From contig NZ_QPLT01000022.1 of NCBI RefSeq assembly GCF_003666015.1, forward strand, positions 1-48,592: DNA of 48,592 nucleotides, written 5' to 3'. The first letter of the stretch is position 1. Each line of letters starts with the position of its first letter. The DNA is from Halorubrum sp. Atlit-26R (GTDB lineage: Archaea > Halobacteriota > Halobacteria > Halobacteriales > Haloferacaceae). The notes beneath the pieces are model-generated. The model ran no database searches. It saw only the letters and a list, made by a program, of their open reading frames with translations, and had not been told where the DNA came from. This document shows positions 1-7,419 of the stretch, piece by piece. The position numbers and the translations under genes are program-made.

Positions 1-159
1 ACCCAATTCCTCAAGAAGAATAACTGTATTCGAAAGTGATAGTCCAGCAAGATGGTGGCGAATACCCTTTTCAATGATCTCGCGGGGTGTCCGCTCTCGC
101 TCCACAAACTCCAAGTCGATCCACTCGGTACACTCGGTGAGGCGGGCGGTTTTCGGCAT
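1..159 (-). CDS. IS6-type transposase, N-terminal part
   Basis: The first 53 codons of a DDE transposase are visible; the rest lies outside the window. The protein begins MPKTARLTECTEWIDLEFVE and continues with ERERTP and IRHHLAGLSLSNT, which match the order and spacing of FVERDRTP and IRCHLAGMSL in the transposase at 8282-8920. This is the N-terminal helix-turn-helix part that binds the element ends in IS6 elements. The ATG at 157-159 matches the homologous start of the other copy. It is a diverged relative of the second element, not a duplicate. Confidence 0.85.
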   Translation of the reverse strand, partial: MPKTARLTECTEWIDLEFVERERTPREIIEKGIRHHLAGLSLSNTVILLEELG

Positions 160-204
160 AGAGCACTGAATCCTCGTCCCGCCTCTTCCTTAACTTAACA
201 CCGC
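1..204 (-). mobile_element. IS6-type insertion sequence, cut by window edge
   Basis: This is the transposase-start end of an IS6-type element running out of the window. The outer end near 191-204, read on the minus strand, has GTGTTAAGTTA, resembling the end of the intact element at 8237-8927 (GGTCGCGTTAAGTT). The spacing from this end to the transposase start is also alike in both copies. The exact outer base is uncertain by a few bases because no partner end or target duplication is visible. Confidence 0.75.
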
Positions 205-387
205 GCCCGTCTCTAGGCCAGCTGTCTTGAGTGCTTCATTCCACGACCCGAACCGGGCTGCGTAGGTTGCTGCAGCATGAGGTCCAGAGTCGTTCATCTC
301 ATTCTGAGACGGAGGTCGTCCGAGTTCCGCAGCGAACTCCTGGAGGCGGTTGAGGAGCTCTTCGTCTGAGTACAGCTTCTTGCCCAT
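190..387 (-). pseudogene. Truncated homing-endonuclease-associated repeat protein
   Basis: The 65 residues hold one repeat of the HNH-associated type (helix, then GRPPSQNEM, then AARFGSWNEALKTAGLE). The same repeat occurs four times before the HNH nuclease at 26961-28094 (GRPPKAKEM, FGSWNCALRSAGFE). Here the reading frame runs directly into the end of the IS6-type element and its TAA stop lies inside the insertion sequence end, so the nuclease part is lost. I infer that the insertion cut an intact HNH-repeat gene. The remaining repeat could still bind DNA but cannot cut it. Confidence 0.7.
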
Positions 388-522
388 AATTAGCGATGTG
401 AATGAATCACTCAGTTTGGTCCCGGCTTGGTATTTGAATGTTAGTCCCGGTGTCTGCTTGCTGTCGATCTATCGCTGGCGTCTATAACCACTGAACTCGC
501 GAGGGGGGTGCTGGTCGCCCCG

Positions 523-546
523 CACCCATTCAGGGGCCCGAAAAAC
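523..546 (-). promoter_or_regulatory. CACCC-GGGG-AAAAC box (copy 1)
   Basis: Read on the minus strand: GTTTTTCGGG, CCCCTGAAT, GGGTG, then GGGG. It belongs to the recurring box family described in the findings. Unlike the other copies it is far (136 bp) from the next start codon, at 387. Confidence 0.5.
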
Positions 547-561
547 GGGATACTCTCACCG

Positions 562-603
562 TTAACCAACACAAGGTGTTGGCTGGCTCCGATTGTTGGT
601 TAA
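562..603. repeat. 9-bp inverted repeat TTAACCAAC/GTTGGTTAA (copy 1)
   Basis: Perfect 9-bp arms at 562-570 and 595-603 with a 24-bp spacer. It begins 9 bp after the stop codon of the 613-834 gene. Two further copies with identical arms occur at 12591-12633 and 36385-36425, each also just after a gene end. Confidence 0.85.
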
Positions 604-612
604 GACTGATCG

Positions 613-834
613 CTACTCCTCATCCTCACGCAACTCTTCAGCCTTCCACTTGAGCCGTCGTAGAATCTGTGTCCGGCTCTGGTGGGTGTTCTCGTAGGCA
701 ACGCACGCTCGCAGCGTCTCCATGTCGTTGATCGTCGCGATGCCGGCGTTGATGAGTCGCGTGTTCGGTGGGTCGAGACGCTGTTCAGGGGACAGTTCGC
801 TTGAATCTGGATCGTGCTCTCTTGTATCGCTCAC
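613..834 (-). CDS. Small haloarchaeal hypothetical protein
   Basis: A 73-residue acidic protein with a GTG start. Its body is predicted helical: the stretch RLINAGIATINDMETLRACV is followed by a charged helix rich in R, K and E. I do not recognise a function; the strong halophilic codon use, the box at 842-870 just upstream and the inverted repeat just downstream support a real gene. It sits in a row of small leftward genes. Helical shape and charge would suit a DNA- or protein-binding accessory factor, but nothing proves that. Confidence 0.6.
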   Translation of the reverse strand: MSDTREHDPDSSELSPEQRLDPPNTRLINAGIATINDMETLRACVAYENTHQSRTQILRRLKWKAEELREDEE

Positions 835-841
835 TCCTAGT

Positions 842-870
842 CGCCTCCATGCTTCCTGAGGCGAAAAAAC
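842..870 (-). promoter_or_regulatory. Degenerate CACCC-GGGG-AAAAC-type box (copy 2)
   Basis: Read on the minus strand GTTTTTTCGCCTC ... GAGGCG: the A/T-rich start and the hairpin are kept but GGGTG is changed. It lies 8 bp before the GTG start at 834. Confidence 0.45.
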
Positions 871-882
871 AGCACCTGCCCG

Positions 883-1158
883 CTACTCGTCGTCTCCCGG
901 TTGGATATGGCGAGCGTCCTCGGCGAGGTCGTGGATGTACTCCCGAAGCGTCTCCATGTCCTCGCGAGCGTCTTCGAGCGTCTTGCCTTTCGCTTTCGCG
1001 ATCACCTCGTCCTGGTCTCGAGTCCCGGTCCCCCGTTTGAGTTTCACCGTGAGGGAGACGCCAACGTCGCTTCGCTCGACGTACTCGGTCGATGTCTGTC
1101 GCTTGTTGTTCTGTGGCGATTCAGCGTTCGTGCGTGACTGCTGCGAGTGTTCTGTCAT
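883..1158 (-). CDS. DUF7389-like haloarchaeal protein
   Basis: A 91-residue protein whose second half, from about residue 30, contains GVSLTVKLKRGTGTRDQDE and a helix ending METLREYIHDLAEDAR. This resembles the haloarchaeal plasmid family I know as DUF7389; function unknown. The ATG at 1158 is preferred to the more upstream in-frame codon at 1230, which would overlap the gene ending at 1181. The first 25 residues are polar and probably disordered. Confidence 0.7.
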   Translation of the reverse strand: MTEHSQQSRTNAESPQNNKRQTSTEYVERSDVGVSLTVKLKRGTGTRDQDEVIAKAKGKTLEDAREDMETLREYIHDLAEDARHIQPGDDE

Positions 1159-1180
1159 GAATTGCTCTCTGTAACCGATT

Positions 1181-1582
1181 TCAGATGGACGGTGCGACTG
1201 CTTCGTCGGCTGTCTCGCGAAGGGCTGCATCTATCTCCCGCTCGGTAAGCCGCCAGCAGCCGTCGGCTCCTGTACACTCCAGCTGGCTCACGACCTCGGT
1301 CTTGAAGGACATGTACTCCGCGAGGGCGACGTCCTCGTCGTCAGTGTAGTCGAGCAGGAGCGCGAGGGCGAGTTGCGCTGGGCCACTCCCCCTGTACCCC
1401 CATTCGAAGCCCGAGGGACTGTGGTCCGCCAGCTTGAGACTCCGATCTGGCGTGAGCTGTTGTTGGTCCGATTGCTTCTCGACGATGGCGCGGCCTCGAC
1501 GACGGTAACCGACGTAGATGACGTCGAGATCAGCCGAGGTCTGTGACTGTACGTGTGAACGAGGGTTGCTGATTCTACTCAT
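1181..1582 (-). CDS. DUF6166-like protein
   Basis: A 133-residue protein with VGYRRRGRAIVEKQS near residue 25, then FEWGYRGSGPAQLALALLLD and a helical end. The GSGPAQLALALLLD signature is that of the DUF6166 family found on many haloarchaeal plasmids and also in bacteria; role unknown. The ATG at 1582 lies downstream of a recurring box (1619-1642) and is preferred over the TTG at 1609. It is followed 22 bp later by the gene starting at 1158, so the two may be co-transcribed. Confidence 0.75.
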   Translation of the reverse strand: MSRISNPRSHVQSQTSADLDVIYVGYRRRGRAIVEKQSDQQQLTPDRSLKLADHSPSGFEWGYRGSGPAQLALALLLDYTDDEDVALAEYMSFKTEVVSQLECTGADGCWRLTEREIDAALRETADEAVAPSI

Positions 1583-1618
1583 AGGTTGGTTCGCGGGAGG
1601 CTCGTTCAATCACCCCCG

Positions 1619-1642
1619 CACCCCTCTCGGGGGTTCAAAAAC
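1619..1642 (-). promoter_or_regulatory. CACCC-GGGG-AAAAC box (copy 3)
   Basis: Minus strand: GTTTTTGAA, CCCCCGAGA, GGGGTG, CGGGGG. It lies 36 bp upstream of the ATG at 1582. Confidence 0.65.
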
Positions 1643-1704
1643 AGGACGGGGCTGCGTTCGGCAACGTATTTGACAGTTCCAACGTACTGTCCAGGTATAA
1701 CGGG

Positions 1705-3069
1705 ATGGCTGTACTGGACGATCTCTCAGGGTTCGAGTTCGAGGACGTGATAGAGGACGTCTTCCGCAATCTTGGCTACGAGAACGTCCGTCAAGCCGAC
1801 CGAACCGCCGATGAGGGTCGCGACGTCATCATGGAGGAGGTCGTGGACGGCACCCGGCGTGCGATCATCGTCGAGTGCAAGCACACGGGGACAGTCGGGC
1901 GGCCGGTCGTTCAGAAGCTTCACTCGGCGATCGCGACGTTCGACTTCGACGGCCCGAAACGCGGAATGGTCGTCACGACGGGTCGATTTACGAACCCTGC
2001 CGAGGAGTACGCTGCACGCCTCCAGCGGAACGACGATCCCTATCCCATCGAGCTGATCGACGGCGAGGACCTTCGGGAGATCGCCGACGAAATCGGTCTC
2101 GATCTCTACAACGGGCGCATCGAGATCCTCTGTGACGAGACGCTCCGACCGTACGATCCGGCGGCGGATGTCGACGCACCTGTCCAGGAGGCGTTCCGCG
2201 ACATCGAGAACATCGAGGCCGCGGATCTGCCGGTGCCGCACTCGCAAGTGACGTTCCGACCAGTGGTTGCGATCACCGCCGACACGAACGCTGTCTTCGA
2301 GACCTCAGTCGGTGTCATCCACCGGATCAACGACCGCACACAGTTCGTTGTCCACGCTGAGCGCGGCCATCCGAAGGTGGCCGACGACGATGTCGCGACG
2401 CTGGTCACCGAGAATTTCCACGCGACGGTTCCCCTCGATACCGGGCAGTTCACCGAGGTATTCGACGACGTCGACGAACGACGGTTCGGCCAGACCCAAA
2501 CGGAGTACAAGGAGTGGGCTGTTGACCGCCTCCAGGATTACCACACGACGACGGTGACCTACACCGGCGACAATAACGTCACATACAACAAGACGTGTGA
2601 GTCGAATCTCTCGGACATCTCAGTGCAATCGATTGAGCCGGTGTATCTACCTGAGGTTCGGCAGACGACAGAGATACTGGAGTACTCGTATCCGTACGAA
2701 TACTATGCTGCTGGCCCCTCACGGGTCACTCTGGAGGACGGGATTCATCGCTGCGTCCACTGCGAAACGAGCGGCGTCGACGAGACGTACACCTACTGTC
2801 CGAACTGCGGGGCGATCGCCTGCGACAGTCACATCAAGACCGAACGGCTCGAAGGGGAGCCGGTCTGTACCGGCTGTGCGGTGACCGAACGGTTCGCGCT
2901 GAAGATGAAGTACTTCTACGACGAGGAGAACCTCGGCGCGTTCCGCAAGGAGTACGCCGAGATGCCACTCCACGAGAAGGCGATGGAGAACAAGCTGCTT
3001 GCTGGAGGGAGCGTGGTTGCGACGCTGCTGCTCGTCGTCGGACTACTCGTGATCGGCGGCATCATCTAA
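1705..3069 (+). CDS. Mrr-type restriction endonuclease with zinc ribbons and membrane anchor
   Basis: 454 residues. Residues 1-130 form an Mrr-like PD-(D/E)XK nuclease: EGRD ending at D40, the VECK segment with E57 and K59, and the supporting glutamine near 70 in RPVVQKL. The middle (about 180-345) is unassigned. Near 350-395 are CxxC pairs (CVHC, CPNC, CTGC) forming zinc ribbons, and the last 25 residues are a hydrophobic helix that would anchor the protein in the membrane. Mrr-type enzymes cut modified or foreign DNA; a role in restricting incoming DNA is inferred. It is rightward, opposite to its neighbours, so it is an independent unit. No methylase partner is adjacent, as expected of type IV enzymes. 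Confidence 0.85.
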   Translation: MAVLDDLSGFEFEDVIEDVFRNLGYENVRQADRTADEGRDVIMEEVVDGTRRAIIVECKHTGTVGRPVVQKLHSAIATFDFDGPKRGMVVTTGRFTNPAEEYAARLQRNDDPYPIELIDGEDLREIADEIGLDLYNGRIEILCDETLRPYDPAADVDAPVQEAFRDIENIEAADLPVPHSQVTFRPVVAITADTNAVFETSVGVIHRINDRTQFVVHAERGHPKVADDDVATLVTENFHATVPLDTGQFTEVFDDVDERRFGQTQTEYKEWAVDRLQDYHTTTVTYTGDNNVTYNKTCESNLSDISVQSIEPVYLPEVRQTTEILEYSYPYEYYAAGPSRVTLEDGIHRCVHCETSGVDETYTYCPNCGAIACDSHIKTERLEGEPVCTGCAVTERFALKMKYFYDEENLGAFRKEYAEMPLHEKAMENKLLAGGSVVATLLLVVGLLVIGGII

Positions 3070-3105
3070 CCCGTCGCAATTTTCCGCCAGACTGTGGGGT
3101 TGGGG

Positions 3106-4056
3106 TTACGAGACACCGTACTGCTCTTTGAGTGCCATATATTCGTCCTTCTTTGGGAGGATGACTGGCAGATCATCTGTTCTGTCGAAGTCGCCCTGAA
3201 GTGGCCGATACAACGCTTTCACAGTGGGTTCCAGGTCGTACCACTGTGCGGTCTCGACGAGTGTCTCCTGATCGATATCCTCCGCCTCGATCAGCAGCAT
3301 CGAATAGCTAACCCGCCGAGATCCGCTATCCAGAAGGAGCGTATGGCATACGACTTCAGCAGCCGTTAGCTCCTCACCTGGAGCATACCAGAACGGAGGC
3401 TCGCCGGCGAGGAAAAACTGTAGACCATACGCTGCAAACCGACCCAGTCCGGTCATCTCCCAGTCCGGAGCTGCTTGGAGTGCGTCCGTATCCTCAGCGG
3501 TCTGTACGCGGACGAGAGATCGGTTCGGATCGCACCACGTGATCGTGGCGCTGGGGGCGATTTTCCGGACTCGGGCCCGATGTTCGTGCTCTACAGTAGC
3601 CCGGGCGAACGCCAACAGCGGCGAGACTTCGTCATGAAGGGCGTACTTCGAATCGGATCTGGAGAGTAGTGCTCGGTGCTTGAGCGGCGATAACGCGCTG
3701 TGGACACCTTGTCGAGTGATTCCGAGCCGGTCTGCGATATCAGCGATGTAACGTGGTCTATCGAGATACCAACACACGCGGAGTGTGGCTGGGGAGAGCA
3801 GTTCCGTCCAGTCTACGTGGCTGAACTCCGACTGCAGCGTTCGATACGCTTCGGTAACTGGATGTGCCGCGATGCGGACACGACGCTGATTGCTGGACCC
3901 ACGGGTTTCTGTGAGCAATCCCGCTGCGAGCAATTCGTCGAGTACGTCGTACAGATGTTCCTGTGAATATCCGGTTTCGGCCGCGAGTTCCGCCGGTGTT
4001 GCTTTACGGCCGGTACTCAGTGCGTCAAGCACGGCGAGTCCGGCCTTCGAAATCAT
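3106..4056 (-). CDS. Winged-helix transcriptional regulator with two HTH parts
   Basis: 316 residues. Residues 1-65 form a winged helix (TPAELAAETGYSQEHLYDVL then a wing ending RRVRI). A second helix-turn-helix lies near 100-145 (IADIADRLGITRQGVHSALS). The remaining part is unassigned and ends in DEYMALKEQYGVS, a tail I associate with haloarchaeal MarR-like regulators. The ATG at 4056 is chosen over the TTG at 4077 because the TATA box at 4080-4088 would place transcription start within a few bases of it, giving a leaderless message. Its target is unknown; the Mrr nuclease is convergent, not in the same operon. Confidence 0.75.
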   Translation of the reverse strand: MISKAGLAVLDALSTGRKATPAELAAETGYSQEHLYDVLDELLAAGLLTETRGSSNQRRVRIAAHPVTEAYRTLQSEFSHVDWTELLSPATLRVCWYLDRPRYIADIADRLGITRQGVHSALSPLKHRALLSRSDSKYALHDEVSPLLAFARATVEHEHRARVRKIAPSATITWCDPNRSLVRVQTAEDTDALQAAPDWEMTGLGRFAAYGLQFFLAGEPPFWYAPGEELTAAEVVCHTLLLDSGSRRVSYSMLLIEAEDIDQETLVETAQWYDLEPTVKALYRPLQGDFDRTDDLPVILPKKDEYMALKEQYGVS

Positions 4057-4079
4057 CTGGGTCTTTCTAAACCCCAACT

Positions 4080-4088
4080 ATATAAATA
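4080..4088 (-). promoter_or_regulatory. TATA box of the winged-helix regulator
   Basis: TATTTATATAG on the minus strand, about 28 bp upstream of the ATG at 4056. The flanks CCCAAAT and TTGGGG form an imperfect inverted repeat around the TATA box, which would suit autoregulation. Confidence 0.6.
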
Positions 4089-4100
4089 TGATTTGGGATT

Positions 4101-4685
4101 TTACTTGACGACTGCTTCGTCCCGGACCAGTTCTGCGAGCGCGTCCTCGAGCGACCCGTGGAATTCCCAGCTCGCCTGCTCGAAGGCCTCGTCGGTCGGG
4201 CCGTCCCAGCGGGGGAACGCGGAGTGACCGCTCACTTTGACTGTCCACTCGGTCGGCTCGTCGAACGGGTTCTCCGTCGGGAGTTCGACGACGTAGAGGT
4301 ATTCCTCGTCGCCGTGGATGCCGTCGGCCGGATTCTCGACGCCGTGGCCCAGCAGGAACAGCGGCTGGTCGAGATGCTCCATATTGGACGGCTCGAGGAG
4401 ATCCGCAGGCTGAGCCGCGTCGATCGTTCGCTCTGGGTCGCCATCCAGATAGAGGTCGACCGTCGAGAGCTTGTCGAGGAACACGAAGGTCGCCGCCGTG
4501 TAGCCCGGTCCCCGCTCTGCGCGGGTCGCATCGAGAAGCTCTTTCAGTTGTGCGAGATCCCGGAGGACGCTCCCGGGGTACCCGTCCGAATGCCGGTACA
4601 CCTGCGCGACGCGGTCGGCGCTGCCATCTGTCTCACCGGTCTGTTCGACTCGTTGGACGAATCGGAGTTGGCTCCGTGTCGACAT
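4101..4685 (-). CDS. Haloarchaeal plasmid protein, function unknown
   Basis: 194 acidic residues beginning MSTRSQLRFVQR. The central part has VLRDLAQLKELLDATRAERG and an alternating strand region (FVFLDKLSTVDLYLDG, EYLYVVELP). Reading it suggests an alpha/beta single-domain cytoplasmic protein; I recognise it only as a protein type recurring on haloarchaeal plasmids. The ATG at 4685 follows the recurring box at 4712-4736. A longer in-frame start (4718) would begin inside the box and is less likely. Confidence 0.65.
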   Translation of the reverse strand: MSTRSQLRFVQRVEQTGETDGSADRVAQVYRHSDGYPGSVLRDLAQLKELLDATRAERGPGYTAATFVFLDKLSTVDLYLDGDPERTIDAAQPADLLEPSNMEHLDQPLFLLGHGVENPADGIHGDEEYLYVVELPTENPFDEPTEWTVKVSGHSAFPRWDGPTDEAFEQASWEFHGSLEDALAELVRDEAVVK

Positions 4686-4711
4686 CGGTACCGCCGGCGC
4701 GTGTGCGCCGG

Positions 4712-4736
4712 CACCCATCGCCGGCGCTGAAACAAC
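4712..4736 (-). promoter_or_regulatory. CACCC-GGGG-type box (copy 4)
   Basis: Minus strand: GTTGTTTCAGCG, CCGGCG, ATGGGTG, CCGGCG. It lies 26 bp upstream of the ATG at 4685. The CCGGCG/CGCCGG pair replaces the usual C-run/G-run, so the hairpin is kept while its sequence changes. Confidence 0.6.
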
Positions 4737-4766
4737 ACCACACAGTCGTAGCGGGATTGCAATCCG

Positions 4767-5162
4767 CTACGCGAGATGTGACACCTCGTCTGGTTCCTCC
4801 ACGTCGTCGAATTCACCACGCTCGACCGGCTCCCAATCCTCCCCAGGTGCTGGACTCCACCAGTCGATCTCATAGGCACCCGGTGCACCGAGGATTTTTG
4901 CCCGTGCCGAGCCGTCAGGCAGGTCGCGATGGAGCTTCTCGTCGACGTGAAGGTTCCACGTCGAGTCGGTGTCGAAGCACGCGAGCACAGCCTCCTCGTA
5001 GCCACGGTTTTCTCGGGACTCTCGGAGGATGACCTGCGTGTTACAGTTCTTGCAGAACACTCCCTCGAAGGGAATGTGGGTGAACACTTCCTGCCCGCAG
5101 ACGGGGCACCAGAGGAACTCGAACAGTGCCTCGCTGTGTCGGTCGAGTACTTCGAGACTCAT
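4767..5162 (-). CDS. Zinc-ribbon protein, DUF7567-like
   Basis: 131 residues. Two CxxC pairs near residues 19-42 (CPVCGQ and CKNC) form a zinc ribbon inside the stretch FLWCPVCGQEVFTHIPFEGV; the rest is acidic and probably folds separately around WNLHVDEKLHRDLPDG. I associate the N-terminus with the haloarchaeal family DUF7567; function unknown. The ATG at 5162 is preferred to an upstream in-frame codon because it follows a recurring box (5190-5215). Confidence 0.7.
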   Translation of the reverse strand: MSLEVLDRHSEALFEFLWCPVCGQEVFTHIPFEGVFCKNCNTQVILRESRENRGYEEAVLACFDTDSTWNLHVDEKLHRDLPDGSARAKILGAPGAYEIDWWSPAPGEDWEPVERGEFDDVEEPDEVSHLA

Positions 5163-5189
5163 TGTTGGACCGACCCGGTTCGACCGGGT

Positions 5190-5215
5190 CACTCTCTCCG
5201 CCCCGGCCGAAAAAC
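5190..5215 (-). promoter_or_regulatory. CACCC-GGGG-AAAAC-type box (copy 5, degenerate)
   Basis: Minus strand: GTTTTTCGG, CCGGGGCGG, AGAGAGTG. The A/T-rich start is intact and GGGTG is degraded to GAGTG. It lies 27 bp upstream of the ATG at 5162. Confidence 0.5.
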
Positions 5216-5234
5216 ACCCTGTGTGCGTACGTTC

Positions 5235-5600
5235 TCAGCGTTCAGGGCCGTAGACGATGCGGGAGGGGGCTTCGTACCCACAGTCCGGACAGTCGTACCA
5301 CCGCTGTACCTTCACTCCATTAGCTGTCTTCTCGCCGACGAGGACATCGTCGTTCGGACACTCCGGACAGTTCAGTTCGGGCGCTGGCCGCTCCCGAAGC
5401 GCATCCCGGAACGTTGTCGCCTCCTTCGTCTCGAAGGCTCGCGACCACACCGGATAGCCGTCGACGAGGATCGCCCCGCGCCACTTGTACCGGTATGAGT
5501 CCGGCGTCCGGTGTAGGACGGCGCGTGCTCCGGTCTCGGTGTTCCGATACGCGAGTGTCGGCGAGCGGCTCTCGCGTCGCCAATTAGTGATCGGAGGCAT
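5235..5600 (-). CDS. Zinc-ribbon protein, DUF7568-like
   Basis: 121 residues beginning MPPITNWRRESRSPTLAYRN, with a strand-rich N-terminal half and a C-terminal zinc ribbon (CPECPNDD ... YDCPDCGYEAP, two CxxC pairs near 78-106). I associate it with DUF7568, a plasmid family of unknown function that often neighbours the DUF7567-like gene, as here. Its start is 3 bp after the stop of the upstream gene (5604-6095), so the two are co-transcribed and probably co-translated. Confidence 0.7.
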   Translation of the reverse strand: MPPITNWRRESRSPTLAYRNTETGARAVLHRTPDSYRYKWRGAILVDGYPVWSRAFETKEATTFRDALRERPAPELNCPECPNDDVLVGEKTANGVKVQRWYDCPDCGYEAPSRIVYGPER

Positions 5601-5603
5601 TAT

Positions 5604-6095
5604 TCAGAAGTGGACGTCAGCGGGTACGATCCAGAGCTCTTCACTCTCCTCGAGGAGTCGATCCAGCTGTCCACGGTGGCGAATGCCGGTTCCGTGTTCG
5701 GTGTACAGGAAGATCGTCGGGCCGTCGTACGCACCGACCTTATGGAAGGCGTGCCGGGCGAGGTCCTCGTCGCGCATGATCTCCTCGTCGGAGAGCTCCT
5801 CGATGGCTTCTCTCACTCGATCGAGATTACGCTGGAATTCCTCCTTCGTCGCCTCCCAGCCCCGGACGAGCAGGTCTTCGCCGTCATCGGAGTCGACGGG
5901 GGCTGTAGTCGGCAACTCACCCCATCGAGCCTTCCCCGCAACGGACGTGTCCTCCTCATCAAAACAGACGTAGTAGTCGAAGACGGCGCCGGCGCGTGGG
6001 TCCGCGCCGACCAGGCGGTCGAACACCGTCTTTCCGGTGGCCAGGGCGTCGTCGTGGGTCGATTCTTCTACCAGAGCGTAAATCACCATGTGCAT
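5604..6095 (-). CDS. Haloarchaeal plasmid protein, function unknown
   Basis: 163 residues beginning MHMVIYALVEES. The first strand and the helix with ALATGKTVFDRLV suggest an alpha/beta fold; the middle carries a long acidic helix (REAIEELSDEEIMRDEDLAR) and the end FLYTEHGTGIRHRGQ. No catalytic motif is apparent. Two start codons are possible, 6095 and 6089; both follow the box at 6154-6178. It is immediately followed by the DUF7568-like gene. Confidence 0.65.
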   Translation of the reverse strand: MHMVIYALVEESTHDDALATGKTVFDRLVGADPRAGAVFDYYVCFDEEDTSVAGKARWGELPTTAPVDSDDGEDLLVRGWEATKEEFQRNLDRVREAIEELSDEEIMRDEDLARHAFHKVGAYDGPTIFLYTEHGTGIRHRGQLDRLLEESEELWIVPADVHF

Positions 6096-6153
6096 CTCGA
6101 ACACCTCGAAACGCCGACGCACTGGGTGTCGTTACTCGCTCCAGCTGCGCCGG

Positions 6154-6178
6154 CACCCATCGCCGGCGCTCGAAAAAC
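6154..6178 (-). promoter_or_regulatory. CACCC-GGGG-AAAAC box (copy 6)
   Basis: Minus strand: GTTTTTCGAGCG, CCGGCG, ATGGGTG, CCGGCG. It is nearly identical to copy 4 and lies 58 bp upstream of the start at 6095. Confidence 0.65.
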
Positions 6179-6198
6179 CTGCTCGTGACGGCGGATTC

Positions 6199-6615
6199 TC
6201 AGGCTTCGTCCGTTCGTTCGACAGTGATGGTCAGGTCGCCCGATTCGTAGTCAGCCTCGAAGTCGACCATGAACGTGTCCGCCTCGCAAGCGGCGTGGTA
6301 AGCACGGTGGCGTTCGAGCGAGCCTGTCGCCTTGAAGTGGAAGAATGCGGCCGCCGTGTAGGGCTTGCTCTGTGTTTCGACCTGCGACTCGACGGAAGCG
6401 GGAAGCGCGATCTGGGGCGTCTCTGTGTCGATACTCGCAGCGAACTCTTTCGCTTCTTCGACGGTTGCTTGCGAATGTGCCGGTGTCTCGCCGGTGAGCA
6501 CGTTCACCGGGGTTTCCGTCTCGTCGGTGAACAGGACGTCTTCGAAGGTGTGTGTCCCGAGGATCGCCTCAGGATCCAACTCGCAGTCGTGAAACGGGTC
6601 GTCGTCTGAGGTCAT
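6199..6615 (-). CDS. Haloarchaeal plasmid protein, function unknown
   Basis: 138 acidic residues starting MTSDDDPFHDCELDPEAILG. The second half has PYTAAAFFHFKATGSLERHR followed by a strand pair ending TITVERTDEA. The phrase YTAAAFFHFKATG resembles GYTAATFVFLDKLS of the 4101-4685 protein, so the two may be distant relatives. No known function. The ATG at 6615 lies 25 bp after the box at 6641-6664. Confidence 0.65.
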   Translation of the reverse strand: MTSDDDPFHDCELDPEAILGTHTFEDVLFTDETETPVNVLTGETPAHSQATVEEAKEFAASIDTETPQIALPASVESQVETQSKPYTAAAFFHFKATGSLERHRAYHAACEADTFMVDFEADYESGDLTITVERTDEA

Positions 6616-6640
6616 CGAATCACGAGCCTACGGCGGGGCT

Positions 6641-6664
6641 CACCCATTCTGACCCCTGAAAAAC
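6641..6664 (-). promoter_or_regulatory. CACCC-GGGG-AAAAC box (copy 7)
   Basis: Minus strand: GTTTTTCAG, GGGTCAGA, ATGGGTG, AGCCCC. It lies 25 bp upstream of the ATG at 6615. Confidence 0.6.
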
Positions 6665-6689
6665 AGGACCTGCCACGAAGCAGATCGAA

Positions 6690-7352
6690 CTAGGAGTAGT
6701 TCAGGCTCGCCTTCTCGAAGGGTGACTCTCCGGTCGGAATGAGCAGCTCCCGTCGGTCTCCGACTCGCTCAGCGAGCTTCCGTTTCAGGTACTGTCTCGC
6801 CGTCGACGGCGTGAAGACGCTCTTGTCGAGCATATCGCCGACGACGTCTTTGAGGGCCGCGAACTGTCCCTGGAGGTGGCCGTCGCCGACCGGCTCGCCG
6901 TCGTACCAGCGCACTGTCGCGAGCGCGCCGTTCCCGACTGTCTCTCCCTGTTCGACCGTCTCCGAGTCGTACTGGAGCCCGAACCACAGCGTCCGGTAGG
7001 CGGTCACCTCGAACGTCGTCGACACCACGAAGAACGCCTCGTGGTGGAGGTAGTCGAGATGGTCCGCGACGATCTCGTTGAGGGCGAGCCTGGTGGCGCG
7101 GGGTTTCGGCTCGACGACCGTCGACTGTCGATCCTCGCCAGCGAGCTAGCCGTCGACCGCATCTGCCTCGAGGCCATCGGCCAGTTCCGCCAGCAGCTGT
7201 TTCGCCCACTTGGAGTCGGTGTCGTCACCACCGAACGGCGATTCAGCCGAAATTCGGTGCTTGAGCTTGAGGTTCGCTGCGCCCCAATGGCTGTAGTGGA
7301 GCGTGTACTGTCCGTCCGTACGTTCGTACGCAACAAGTGCGCGATGTCCCAT
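6690..7352 (-). pseudogene. DUF6735-like gene broken by one amber codon
   Basis: A 221-codon frame beginning MGHRALVAYERTDGQYTLHY is interrupted once, by TAG at 7146-7148 after residue 68 (DAVDG). The same frame then continues without shift through LAGEDRQSTVVEPKPRAT, HLDYLHHEAFFVVS and WFGLQYDSETVEQG to its natural end. Both halves belong to the haloarchaeal plasmid family DUF6735. The codon before LAGED is usually tyrosine in relatives as I remember them, so a TAC to TAG change is likely. Function of the family is unknown. A restart inside (GTG near 7028) could give a C-terminal fragment. Confidence 0.8.
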
Positions 7353-7394
7353 CGAGCAATCACCTCACAGGGCGACCGCGACTGGATCGCCCCG

Positions 7395-7418
7395 CACCCC
7401 TCCCGGGGGACGAACAAC
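7395..7418 (-). promoter_or_regulatory. CACCC-GGGG-AAAAC-type box (copy 8)
   Basis: Minus strand: GTTGTTCGT, CCCCCGGGA, GGGGTG, CGGGGC. It lies 42 bp upstream of the ATG of the broken DUF6735-like gene (7352). Confidence 0.6.
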
Positions 7419-7419
7419 T

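Noticed and set aside
6612-6647. Leader peptide MGEPRRRLVIR overlapping the start of the 6615 gene
   Set aside because: The ATG of the box (ATGGGTG) opens a short frame whose TGA overlaps the start. But only some box copies have ATG in this place (others have GGGGTG), the frames differ in length, and transcription may start after this point.
6690-7352. Two separate small genes at 6690-7028 and 7146-7352
   Set aside because: Both are in one frame divided by a single TAG, and sequence between them reads as protein, so they are one broken gene.
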